From Tengunoibacter tsumagoiensis (GTDB lineage Bacteria > Chloroflexota > Ktedonobacteria > Ktedonobacterales > Ktedonobacteraceae), in NCBI RefSeq assembly GCF_003967535.1, contig NZ_BIFR01000002.1, positions 1 to 64,000 of the forward strand: DNA of 64,000 bases. The letters are read 5' to 3'. Made by a program: the position numbers and the translations under genes. How positions within the stretch are numbered: position 1 is the first letter of the stretch; every line of letters starts with the position of its first letter. Positions 1-7,590 of this stretch are shown in pieces. Under the pieces are notes generated by a model. The model worked only from the letters and a program-made list of their open reading frames with translations. It searched no databases and was not told the origin of the DNA.

Positions 1-680
1 GCCAGGAGAATAGCCAGAAGTGGTCGGCTAGTAATCCGTAAGGCAGTAGCGGCTGGTCCGATGAGTAAAGTAAAGACAAGTAAAGCGCCGATAATCTGCA
101 CAGAGATAGAGACCACGACAGCGACCAATACCATAAAAATCACAGCAAAGAGTTGAACAGGGACCCCGCGAGCTTGAGCCACCTCAGGATCAAGCGAGCT
201 AAACAACAAAGGCCGAAAGAGCACGAGAAGGACTGCAATGCAGATCAGGCTCATAATAGCTGTAATCCAGACATCGAACGGGCTAATGCCAAAAATAGTG
301 CCAAATAAAATCCCGTAGACCAGTTCAGCATTCCCCGCATAGAGTTGAAGAAATAACAGGCCCAATCCAAGCGCAAAGGTCATTAAAACACCGATAGTGA
401 TATCGCGCTCGCGGATCCCTTTTCCCAGCAGCCCGATCGCTACCCCCGCAGCTAATGTAAACGCAAACAGTCCATAGACTGGATCGACCTGTAACCAGAC
501 GGCTCCGGCAGCTCCGGCAAAACCAATATTGGGCAGAGCATGGGCGGCAAAAGTCAGCCCACGCACCAGTAAGAAATATCCAGCCAATGCCGCCACCACT
601 GCTACAAGCGAGCCAGCGAGCAGAGCATTCTGAACCTGTGTATATCCAAAGAGGGCAAAGAGATCAAACAGATCAAACAT
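1..680 (-). CDS. Metal ABC transporter permease (ABC-3/ZnuB family), 3' end outside window
   Basis: Integral membrane subunit of a zinc/manganese importer. Translating the minus strand from the ATG at 678-680 gives an open frame to the window edge (about 226 residues). It begins MFDLFDLFALFGYTQVQ and shows repeated hydrophobic spans, with LLVRGLTFAAHALPNIGFAG and the family-typical GALLVFTLLIGPAAT near the visible end. That order and the helices fit ABC-3 permeases (ZnuB/MntB/TroC), normally 270-290 residues, so only the last few dozen residues are missing. It follows the ATPase and binding lipoprotein in the same direction, which gives a complete importer. The substrate (Zn or Mn) cannot be told from the permease alone. 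Confidence 0.87.
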   Translation of the reverse strand, partial: MFDLFDLFALFGYTQVQNALLAGSLVAVVAALAGYFLLVRGLTFAAHALPNIGFAGAAGAVWLQVDPVYGLFAFTLAAGVAIGLLGKGIRERDITIGVLMTFALGLGLLFLQLYAGNAELVYGILFGTIFGISPFDVWITAIMSLICIAVLLVLFRPLLFSSLDPEVAQARGVPVQLFAVIFMVLVAVVVSISVQIIGALLVFTLLIGPAATALRITSRPLLAILL

Positions 681-757
681 ATACTTATTCCAATTCGCTC
701 TTAAAAGCATTGTAGTTTTTCACACCACACCAACACAAACATCCAAGCGAAAGCGTG

Positions 758-1552
758 CTAGTTTTCCACACCAACAACAAACATCCGACCTAAAGCGTGC
801 ACAACTTCTACAGGTGAATTGTATAGACGGGTCAACGTCTCGCTATTAATGACCTCATCAGGCGTCCCAATGGTGCTCTTGCCATTAGCAAGGTAAAGTA
901 CGCGGTCGATAGACTGCAACAAAGGATTTACATCGTGCGAAACAAGTAGCGCTGACACCTGACGCGAGCGGCAGATACTATCAACGAGTGCAACAATCTC
1001 TTTCTCTCGTGTCAAATCCAGGTTAGCTAATGGCTCATCCAGCAGAAGCAGGCGCGGGTTTGTCAGAAGGGCCTGAGCAATCAGCAAGCGCTGCTGCTCG
1101 CCGCCTGAAAGCTGACCGACAGGAGCATTGGCAAAGTGAAGTGCTCCAACCTCTTCTAACGCCTGCTCTATCAGACTGTTCCGCCTTCGACTGGGCCAGC
1201 CTGGCCCCCAACGATGTCCATCCAGACCAAATCCAACCACATCACGTGCTCGTAAGGCCAGTTCAGCCTCCAATACACGGTGCTGAGGCGCATAGCCAAT
1301 CCCACTATTCCCACGTCGCGGAGGTTGGCCCAGAATCGTAATAGAACCTGCACTGGGCTTGATCAAACCCAGCAGCAACTTAAGCAATGTGCTCTTACCA
1401 GCTCCATTGGGACCAAGAATCGCTACAAACTCGCCCTCATTAATAGTCAGGCTCACATCATCCAAAATTGTTCGCCCGCTCAGACGCACTTGCACATGAT
1501 CAAGAGCAACTACAGGCTGAAGCGCGACACGCTCCACCGCATCAATTTTCAC
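758..1552 (-). CDS. Metal ABC transporter ATP-binding protein (ZnuC/MntA-like)
   Basis: Cytoplasmic ATPase that powers the adjacent ABC-3 permease. Visible motifs: Walker A GPNGAGKST, Q-loop YAPQHR, signature LSGGEQQR, Walker B LLLLDEP, and the switch histidine in LLVSHD. Its length (about 265 residues) is normal. The ATG at 1561 directly abuts its AGGAG, which is too close. The GTG at 1552 has 9 bases of spacing, so I prefer it; the difference is three residues. The gene starts a few bases after the stop of the binding lipoprotein, so it is surely cotranscribed. Metal specificity (zinc versus manganese) is inferred only from family membership. Confidence 0.9.
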   Translation of the reverse strand: MKIDAVERVALQPVVALDHVQVRLSGRTILDDVSLTINEGEFVAILGPNGAGKSTLLKLLLGLIKPSAGSITILGQPPRRGNSGIGYAPQHRVLEAELALRARDVVGFGLDGHRWGPGWPSRRRNSLIEQALEEVGALHFANAPVGQLSGGEQQRLLIAQALLTNPRLLLLDEPLANLDLTREKEIVALVDSICRSRQVSALLVSHDVNPLLQSIDRVLYLANGKSTIGTPDEVINSETLTRLYNSPVEVVHALGRMFVVGVEN

Positions 1553-1564
1553 TAATTCCATCTC

Positions 1565-2464
1565 CTATTTAGCTAAAGCGGCCTCTAGAGCATTCAGCTG
1601 GTCAAGCATCCACGTTTGATACGTTTTTGTTGTCGGCATTGTTTCGCTGACAGCCACAACAGGAAGATGCTGTGCTTTCGCATCGTCCTGCAACTTCGTG
1701 GTCACATTGGAAGTTGTCTGCACATTATAGATTAAGACTTTGATCTGCTTCTGCTTCACCTGATTGTCCGTAGTCACCACTGAATCAGCAGGAGGATCAT
1801 TGCCCTCAGCCATAGCCTTCTCAAATGCAAAAGGCGTCATAATCTTCAGACCCATTGGTTGGGCCTGATAGAGATAGATCGTCTCGGTCAGGCCAATCGG
1901 AGTGCCTGCATACCTGGCCTTAATCTCATCCATCTTCTGATGAATTGCCTGAAGGGACTGCTTAAAGGTCTGCAGATTGGTAGAGAAATCAGATGTATGA
2001 GCTGGATCTAATGTAATTAATTGCTCAGTAACCTTCTCAGCTATAACATCCATATTGTCAACATCATACCAGATATGTTCATTATCTGGTAATTTTTGAG
2101 GAAGGGCGAGATCAGAACCTTTAATCACCGAGCGCTCGGCTTTAGGGGCGCTGGAGAGTAGCTTATCAATCCAATTATCATACCCACCACCATTTGCAAC
2201 GATTAATCTGGCGTTGCCAACCGCCTTTGCATTATTAAAATTGGACTCAAACTCATGAGGATCTACATTCGGATCTGAGAGAATACTGGTAACCGAGACA
2301 TGAGCTCCACCGAGCTGCTTCACGATATCTCCATAAAAATTCTCAGCCGCCACCACTTTAATTCCAGAGGAGGCAGAGGAACTGGCAGGACCACAGGCAC
2401 CCAACATACTTCCTAGCACCGCCATGCCCACTAAGACAAATAGAACATTCTTTAACCAGGGCAT
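1565..2464 (-). CDS. Metal ABC transporter substrate-binding lipoprotein (ZnuA-like, cluster A-I)
   Basis: Extracytoplasmic metal-binding protein that delivers Zn2+ or Mn2+ to the permease. The chosen ATG at 2464 has GAAGGAG about 9 bases upstream; a longer frame upstream lacks such a site. A lipoprotein signal is visible, with the lipobox ending in GACGP (Cys near residue 24). The body follows the ZnuA pattern: KVVAAENFYGDIVKQLGG, then DPHEFE with the first metal-ligand histidine, NEHIWYD with another, and a late segment VLIYNVQTTSNVTTKL. The usual His-rich loop of many zinc ZnuA proteins is absent, which leaves manganese possible. First gene of the importer operon. Confidence 0.88.
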   Translation of the reverse strand: MPWLKNVLFVLVGMAVLGSMLGACGPASSSASSGIKVVAAENFYGDIVKQLGGAHVSVTSILSDPNVDPHEFESNFNNAKAVGNARLIVANGGGYDNWIDKLLSSAPKAERSVIKGSDLALPQKLPDNEHIWYDVDNMDVIAEKVTEQLITLDPAHTSDFSTNLQTFKQSLQAIHQKMDEIKARYAGTPIGLTETIYLYQAQPMGLKIMTPFAFEKAMAEGNDPPADSVVTTDNQVKQKQIKVLIYNVQTTSNVTTKLQDDAKAQHLPVVAVSETMPTTKTYQTWMLDQLNALEAALAK

Positions 2465-2515
2465 TATACTATTCTCCTTCACAGACCAGAGCCACCTTAT
2501 CAATCTTATGAGCAC

Positions 2516-2572
2516 GTTAATGATACTTAATATCTATAACAGAGAATAGCATATGCTCAAGTCAGTTGTCAA
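2516..2572 (-). promoter_or_regulatory. Promoter and operator-like dyad before the metal importer operon
   Basis: On the minus strand, TTGACA (2572-2567) is followed after 18 bases by TATTCT (2548-2543). The palindrome AGCATATGCT (2548-2557) sits in the spacer. Just downstream of the expected start lies an imperfect dyad with arms GTTATAGATA and GTTAATGATA around a 5-base centre (2516-2540, 8 of 10 arm positions matched). AT-rich dyads at this position are typical of Fur/Zur/DtxR-type metal repressors. Which regulator binds here is an inference. Confidence 0.45.
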
Positions 2573-2600
2573 TGAGATCATGTCTCAATATGCATGTTTT

Positions 2601-2987
2601 TCAGATAACGTTGACCAGGACACTCTGGCTCTGTGAGGTAAAGCCTGGAGCATGAACGGAGATATGAATACGCCAGGAACCAGCCATGCTAAATGAGAGA
2701 GGAGAGCTATACTCGCCAGAATGGGCTTCTTTAAGGGCATTTTGAACTGTTCCCATATCCATTGTAGTCATATTAAAGCTAGAGATCACCTGCGCCCGCT
2801 GAATAGGGGCTCCATCGGAATCGCTCAGGTGAACGATTATCCTGGTGGCTTGATGAGAGACAAGACGTGTCTCTTCAAGATGCACCTGCAATTTTACAGG
2901 TGCATCAAAATGAACATTGGCTGCAAAGATCAGTACACTGGAGCAAGCCAGGAAAAGCATCATAAAAAAAATGGGGCGAACACGCAC
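2601..2987 (-). CDS. YtkA-like secreted domain protein
   Basis: Small exported protein of about 128 residues: an N-terminal hydrophobic signal (FFMMLFLACSSVLIFAANV), then one beta-sandwich-like domain. The segments RIIVHLSDSDGAPIQRAQV, FNMTTMDMG and GEYSSPLSFSMAGSWRIHI match the YtkA/FixH-like pattern, in which Met-rich MTTMDMG-type stretches are common. Related domains occur beside copper and metal-handling genes. The start is a GTG at 2987 with AGGAGG 10 bases upstream. It lies between the metal importer and a CopC-like gene in the same direction, suggesting a shared role in metal handling at the cell surface. Exact function is unknown. Confidence 0.65.
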   Translation of the reverse strand: MRVRPIFFMMLFLACSSVLIFAANVHFDAPVKLQVHLEETRLVSHQATRIIVHLSDSDGAPIQRAQVISSFNMTTMDMGTVQNALKEAHSGEYSSPLSFSMAGSWRIHISVHAPGFTSQSQSVLVNVI

Positions 2988-3043
2988 CTGCGTTATTCCT
3001 CCTGTTATTGATATAATCAGGAACTGATCTTTGAGTATCTGCG

Positions 3044-3658
3044 CTACTTTTGGGTGGAAAAACCATCTTTGGACGTCGTATCCGCTATTCCAGGCTTTCC
3101 GCTCCTCCGCGCCAGCCCATAGCCGCCACCAAATCCAGCCAGTAAAGCAACCAATCCAACGACGACAGAGGTCCAGAGAGGAGTGCCTGTGTTACCAGCT
3201 GTTGAAGGCGAAGTGGCCTGCGTGCCGTTAGCATTCGCAGAGACCGCTGAAGCTGTACTATCAACAGTAAAAGTAAAGGCCCCCTGATCTGGATCATTAT
3301 CATCTGCCGAGACCGTTGTCCAGCGGACGACATACACTCCATTTTTCTCGGGCTTAATCTTTACCGACATATGATTTGGATCATTTAAGCCAACGGTTGC
3401 ATCCCCCTGGTTAATGAGATCTCCACTCGGACCATAGACAAACAGATTGCTATTCTCGGCCCCAGGCTTCATGTTTTCTGCCGCAGTGACCGTAATGGTT
3501 GTAGGTGGCTGGGCAATCGTCGAACCAGCCTTCGGGTTAGAGTCTGTTACTTTAGCATGCAAAGGAGCAGCCAGCGCTGTACCAGCTAATACGGCCAGTA
3601 GCCCGAAACTGATAACTATGGCTCCCAGCAAACGAGTGGTCTGGAGAAAGATTCTCAT
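3044..3658 (-). CDS. CopC-domain copper-resistance-like protein with C-terminal membrane anchor
   Basis: Exported protein of about 204 residues. It has a signal peptide ending in GTALAAP, then a CopC domain beginning APLHAKVTDSNPKAGSTI. The His four residues after the likely cleavage site is where CopC proteins place their copper-binding N terminus. The domain continues with NGVYVVRWTTVSADDNDPD and GAFTFTV, which is the family's usual end. A Ser/Thr/Ala-rich linker and one transmembrane helix (TSVVVGLVALLAGFGGGYG) follow, as in CopC proteins of Gram-positive bacteria. An in-frame GTG at 3673 is a possible alternative start. It probably binds Cu(II) outside the membrane; no CopD partner is visible. 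Confidence 0.8.
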   Translation of the reverse strand: MRIFLQTTRLLGAIVISFGLLAVLAGTALAAPLHAKVTDSNPKAGSTIAQPPTTITVTAAENMKPGAENSNLFVYGPSGDLINQGDATVGLNDPNHMSVKIKPEKNGVYVVRWTTVSADDNDPDQGAFTFTVDSTASAVSANANGTQATSPSTAGNTGTPLWTSVVVGLVALLAGFGGGYGLARRSGKPGIADTTSKDGFSTQK

Positions 3659-3882
3659 AGACTCTTTTTGCACCTTTCATTATAATGAATAGAAGGAGTG
3701 TAGACAAGGTTTGTTTTATCAGGCGACAAATAGTCTCACCCTGAGCTCATACCTTCCAGATTTACTCTAGAGAGAGGCCATTGTGGCTAGCTTCGATCAT
3801 TTGATCGTCTCTTATACACCATAGGTCAACCAGGGCGTTCTGTCCATAGGTATCAGTCCCTATCTTTTCCCCTAAGGAGACA

Positions 3883-4827
3883 TTACACCAGGCGTCGACG
3901 GAGACGCTTCCTCAGTTGCAGACGCTGTTCTGAGATAAAGATGCCAATGAGAATCAGCATGACACCACCCCATTGCGAGAGAGTGACCTTCTCAGACAGA
4001 ACCAGCGCAGACAATGTAGTGGCCACAGGTAGCTCAATCGAACTCAAAATCGCTGCCATAGCAGGTCCAATCGGCGGAATCCCAAGCGTAAACAGGAAAG
4101 GCGGAATAATGACGCCGAAGATACCCAGCAACACCATCCAGACCCAGAGCCCCTGCTCAAGCGCCCCCGTGGCAATAAATGTTGGCGGGAAGATACAGAT
4201 GGTGATGAGGGTCGCACCAGTCATCATGAGCGTACTGCGTAGACTGGCAGGAACTTCGACGGCAACGCGGCCACTGACACTGATATTACCTGTATAACTA
4301 CAAGCTGCCAGCAAAGCAAAACTGATACCCACGAGATCAAATGAACCTTTTGTCAGCGCTTCATAGCCCCCCGCCAGGACTGTTCCCGCCACAACACAGA
4401 TAAGGGCTATCCATTGGTTCTGAGTGAGCGGCTTACGCCGAATAAACCAATCAAGCAAAATACTCATCCAGACAAACTGGAATAATAGGATAACTGCCAA
4501 TGAGGCCGAGAGAGTCTGAAGGCTCAGATAATAAAAGACACCAGTTAAGCCAGGAAAGATTCCACTAACCAGGAGTTTCAGCACCGTCTGCCAGGAGAGG
4601 TGACGTAAGCCACCTAAACGGGGAAGACTGATGATCCAGAGGCCCAGACAACCAAATACGAGCTGTGAAGAGGTCACATCTGCTACCGAGAAACCCTGAC
4701 CATAGGCCAGTTTCACCATGGTCGATAAAATGCCAAAGGAGGCACCAGCTAATAAGACAAGAAGGCTTGCTGTCAACTTATTCAAAGAGACCGCCCTTTC
4801 TATTATGATCTGTATCCATTGATCCAT
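3883..4827 (-). CDS. DMT superfamily EamA-type transporter
   Basis: Inner-membrane transporter with about ten hydrophobic helices in two repeated halves, as in EamA proteins (usually 290-310 residues; here 314). Visible hallmarks are ASFGILSTMVKLAYGQGFSV in helix 1, FPGLTGVFYYLSLQTLSAS, and the second-half end SSIELPVATTLSALVLSEKV followed by WGGVMLILIGIFISE. Substrates of this family are varied (amino acids, sugars, drugs) and cannot be predicted. The ATG at 4827 has a weak ribosome site. A TTG at 4785 preceded by AAAGGG would give a protein 14 residues shorter that begins nearer helix 1. Single gene, separate from the copper/metal cluster. Confidence 0.85.
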   Translation of the reverse strand: MDQWIQIIIERAVSLNKLTASLLVLLAGASFGILSTMVKLAYGQGFSVADVTSSQLVFGCLGLWIISLPRLGGLRHLSWQTVLKLLVSGIFPGLTGVFYYLSLQTLSASLAVILLFQFVWMSILLDWFIRRKPLTQNQWIALICVVAGTVLAGGYEALTKGSFDLVGISFALLAACSYTGNISVSGRVAVEVPASLRSTLMMTGATLITICIFPPTFIATGALEQGLWVWMVLLGIFGVIIPPFLFTLGIPPIGPAMAAILSSIELPVATTLSALVLSEKVTLSQWGGVMLILIGIFISEQRLQLRKRLRRRLV

Positions 4828-5280
4828 ATCAATGAGCTATACCCACGACAGCTCTCCAGGCGGCAAGAGTTGTACAGGCGTTACGGTACAGGCGTACACC
4901 CATCTCAAGATGACCTGGAAAGTCCAAGAGATCTAGCTGGAATGAGCCGATACCGTCGGTAAGAAGAGACCTACCCGTATTAGTTAGCAAAGTCGTAGTA
5001 GGAGGCTACGCTTTTCTGCTCAATGGGGAGAACCAGAGGATGCTATTGCTCCTTCTTATACTGCGCGCTTCAAGGAGCTCAGGATCGCCTTAAGCTGCTT
5101 GCTGCTCATCTCCCATTTGCCATGATGATATCTGAATTAAACGAGATTCTTCGTCTCCACTGAGAGACTTTCATCAATCTAAGGACCCAATCCGAGATTT
5201 TAGCACAGAGAGAAAATCTGGTCAACCCGGCTGGCTGCTAAGCTGATAGGAACCAGCAAAGAGAATAAGAAAGTCCTGGC
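4828..5280. other. Gene-free stretch between divergent genes
   Basis: About 450 bases with no supported coding frame. I searched the minus strand for a T-box or other leader upstream of the DMT transporter and found no conserved antiterminator motif. The interval has average base composition and several short stop-rich frames only. It presumably holds the promoter of the leftward transporter. Confidence 0.5.
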
Positions 5281-5325
5281 ATGTTCTATAAGAACATGGA
5301 ATGTTCTCATGTTTTCTGGTAAAAT
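5281..5325 (+). promoter_or_regulatory. Three alternating heptamers (operator-like) before the NYN gene
   Basis: ATGTTCT (5281), AGAACAT (5291) and ATGTTCT (5301) alternate in orientation at exactly 10-base intervals, so all fall on one face of the helix. A -10-like TAAAAT follows at 5320-5325. The pattern gives two overlapping inverted repeats and resembles a cooperative repressor site. Its regulator is unknown. Confidence 0.45.
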
Positions 5326-5417
5326 ACATTTCATAAGTAAAATTTGCTTTAAAGTATTTCACGCGCAGCTTCATGAAGAAATGCTGCACTTACACCGCGA
5401 ACGAACGGAGATATCTC

Positions 5418-6290
5418 ATGCCTACATATACTCCCTCTCGTATTCGCCATATGGTACTCGCGTCATTACACACCTTGCTACAAAAAGGCTTGAAGAGGCT
5501 CTTTTCTGCCTCTTTTGTCCCCCCCATTGCCCTTCTCATCGATGGAGATAATAATTCAAATATGTCGTCAGAGCTTCTGGCCCAGATTCTGGTTGAGGCC
5601 GGAAAATTCGGAGGGGTCACCATTCGCAAGGTCTATGGCAATTGGCGCGAACCAAATATGGATCGCTGGAAAGATCTTTGCAGCCACTATGCGATTGAGC
5701 CAATTTACCATATGCAGACAACCATGGCTGGCAAAAACGCAGCCGATATCGCGCTTGCCATCGATGCCCTGGATCTCCTGCGCTGCCAGGATATCACACA
5801 CTTCTGCCTGGTCGCCAGCGATAGCGATTACCTACCCCTGGTACGACGTTTGAGAGAGGCAGGCTGCTTTGTCATTATTATCGGAAAAAGTTCGACGCTT
5901 CCAATCCTTACCCATGCCTGCAATGTCTTTTTAGCTCATGAGGAGCTCATTTTTAAGCCTTTGTACCTGCCCAAAGCACTACCAGTAGAGAGCAAACAGG
6001 CAATTTCCCCCTCTCCATCCACTACAGAGCAGCGTATTCTTTCTGATCTGCTGCTACGGGCTTACCTCCAGGCTGTCAACAATCAGAAAGAAGAGTGGAT
6101 CTCTATTCAACGTTTTAGTGCAGCAATTCGCCAGATCGATGAAAATTTTAAGCCAATTGATTATCATTATAAAAACTATCCACTTTTAATCCAGGCTTTT
6201 CCCACTATCTTTGAGACAAAACGGCAAAAGACCGGTCATCTCGCACTACGTTGCCTGAATTCATCGCCTGTCAACAAAAAAAATAGCTAG
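5418..6290 (+). CDS. NYN-domain (PIN-like) RNase-type protein with OST-HTH/LOTUS C terminus
   Basis: Likely an RNA-binding or RNA-cleaving cytoplasmic protein of about 290 residues. The NYN (LabA/DUF88) domain shows its conserved acidic residues: ALLIDGDNNS near residue 35, KNAADIALAIDALDLL, and CLVASDSDYLPLVRRLREAG, the last being the family's signature for a metal-dependent active site. The C-terminal part (about 205-280: WISIQRFSAAIRQID to YPLLIQAFPTIFE) fits an OST-HTH/LOTUS domain, often paired with NYN. The ATG at 5418 has CGGAG 8 bases upstream and is preferred over an upstream ATG at 5373. It is a single gene behind an unusual operator-like repeat. Target RNA unknown. Confidence 0.8.
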   Translation: MPTYTPSRIRHMVLASLHTLLQKGLKRLFSASFVPPIALLIDGDNNSNMSSELLAQILVEAGKFGGVTIRKVYGNWREPNMDRWKDLCSHYAIEPIYHMQTTMAGKNAADIALAIDALDLLRCQDITHFCLVASDSDYLPLVRRLREAGCFVIIIGKSSTLPILTHACNVFLAHEELIFKPLYLPKALPVESKQAISPSPSTTEQRILSDLLLRAYLQAVNNQKEEWISIQRFSAAIRQIDENFKPIDYHYKNYPLLIQAFPTIFETKRQKTGHLALRCLNSSPVNKKNS

Positions 6291-6345
6291 AAAGCAGAGA
6301 GCGGAATCTACTTTCTAGCGATGATGGCTGTAAAGAAGCTTTGCC

Positions 6346-7416
6346 TCAGACGAGTTTGAGTTTACCAATCAGACCCGTATTATACTCTGTAAACAATACA
6401 ACACCATGACCAGCATTTGTAATATCCGCTGGCATACTATGTGGTGTCGGTACGACAAACTCTTGTATTAGTGAACCATCAGTAGCAATACGCCCAACCT
6501 TATTGGTGGCGAACTCAGTAAAAGCCAGAGTACCATCACCAAAATTAGTAATTCCAGCCGGTTCGCAATGAGCGGTAGGGATCGTGAACGTAGAAAACAC
6601 GCCAGCAGTCGTCATACGACCAATCTGGTTATGTCGAGTATCGGTAAACCAGAGCGCCTGATCAGGTCCCAGAGTCAGTGCCGAGATATTCGTGGAGGCT
6701 TGCGGCAAAGGAAAAGACGTTATTGTACCATTGGGGGCGATACGTCCAATCCGATTACCTGCCAGGACGGTAAACCACAATGCCCCATCGGGCCCTCTTG
6801 TGAGGATATCTGGACTGGAGAGATTAAGTGGAAGCGTAAACATCGTAATCTTTCCTCCAGCTGTAATCCTGCCAATCTGGTTATTTTCAGAGATGCCAAA
6901 CCAGATATTCCCATCTGGCCCCACAGTAATACCTGAAGGGGAAGAGTTCGTCAGGACTCCAGGTAGCGAAGGGACCGAAAAGAAATGAAGCTTCCCCGAT
7001 GGCGTTACATATCCTACCTGATCGGGAAAATTATAAGACGAAGAGATAGCCGTAAACCAGATATTCTGTTTTGTATCTATGGTAATTGTATTTAACAAAT
7101 AATAAGAGGATATTGGAAGAACTTTCACTGTCCCCGCGGGCTCAAACATCCCAAGAGCGGTCCCCATATTGAGAATAAAGCGAAACATACGATTGGGTCC
7201 CTTTATCAGCCGAGCAGGATACGCATGAGAATCATACAATGAAAATTCACTGAATCTGGAGGCCTTTCGCACAACAGTAGGATGCACATGCTGAATATGA
7301 CCTGATCCATCAGACCGCTGTAATCCATGCGCCGCCACAGGAAAGGCTCCATACAAGAGATAAAAAGCGGCCAAACATACCGCGATAAGAGGTTTTCTTA
7401 AAAGATTTCTACCCAC
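6346..7416 (-). CDS. Secreted beta-propeller of the streptogramin (virginiamycin B) lyase type
   Basis: Exported protein of 356 residues, starting at GTG 7416 with GGAGG 10 bases upstream. An N-terminal signal (LIAVCLAAFYLLYGAFPVAAHG) is followed by about seven repeats of a 40-residue blade with the pattern GPDGNIWFG...NQIGRIT..G. These repeats are typical of Vgb-like lyases and related NHL-type propellers. Vgb is a cytoplasmic antibiotic-degrading enzyme, whereas this protein is exported, and the segment that should read like EPHGI in Vgb reads EPAGI here. A true lyase role is therefore doubtful; surface binding or sugar-lactone chemistry are alternatives. Stand-alone gene. Confidence 0.7.
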   Translation of the reverse strand: MGRNLLRKPLIAVCLAAFYLLYGAFPVAAHGLQRSDGSGHIQHVHPTVVRKASRFSEFSLYDSHAYPARLIKGPNRMFRFILNMGTALGMFEPAGTVKVLPISSYYLLNTITIDTKQNIWFTAISSSYNFPDQVGYVTPSGKLHFFSVPSLPGVLTNSSPSGITVGPDGNIWFGISENNQIGRITAGGKITMFTLPLNLSSPDILTRGPDGALWFTVLAGNRIGRIAPNGTITSFPLPQASTNISALTLGPDQALWFTDTRHNQIGRMTTAGVFSTFTIPTAHCEPAGITNFGDGTLAFTEFATNKVGRIATDGSLIQEFVVPTPHSMPADITNAGHGVVLFTEYNTGLIGKLKLV

Positions 7417-7508
7417 AACTACATTACCTCCAGCTAGATAGAGAAGTATCTCCTTAAAATGTTTACAATAGCAAATATGTCTTTTATATTATACTTTTAT
7501 AATAAAAT

Positions 7509-7552
7509 ACACATATGCCAGTATTCAAATACTAAAATACTGGCATATGTGT
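7509..7552 (-). terminator. Terminator hairpin after the RelE-like/helicase gene
   Basis: Perfect 17-base inverted repeat (7509-7525 with 7536-7552) and a 10-base loop. Read on the minus strand it is followed by an AT-rich, T-containing tail. It lies 39 bases past the helicase stop, as expected for its terminator. Confidence 0.65.
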
Positions 7553-7590
7553 GAATCAGCCTGAGCGTATTAGTAACATAAGGAGAGCAG

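Noticed and set aside
6346..7416. True antibiotic-resistance lyase
   Set aside because: The protein is exported and the expected catalytic His segment is altered; resistance cannot be claimed.
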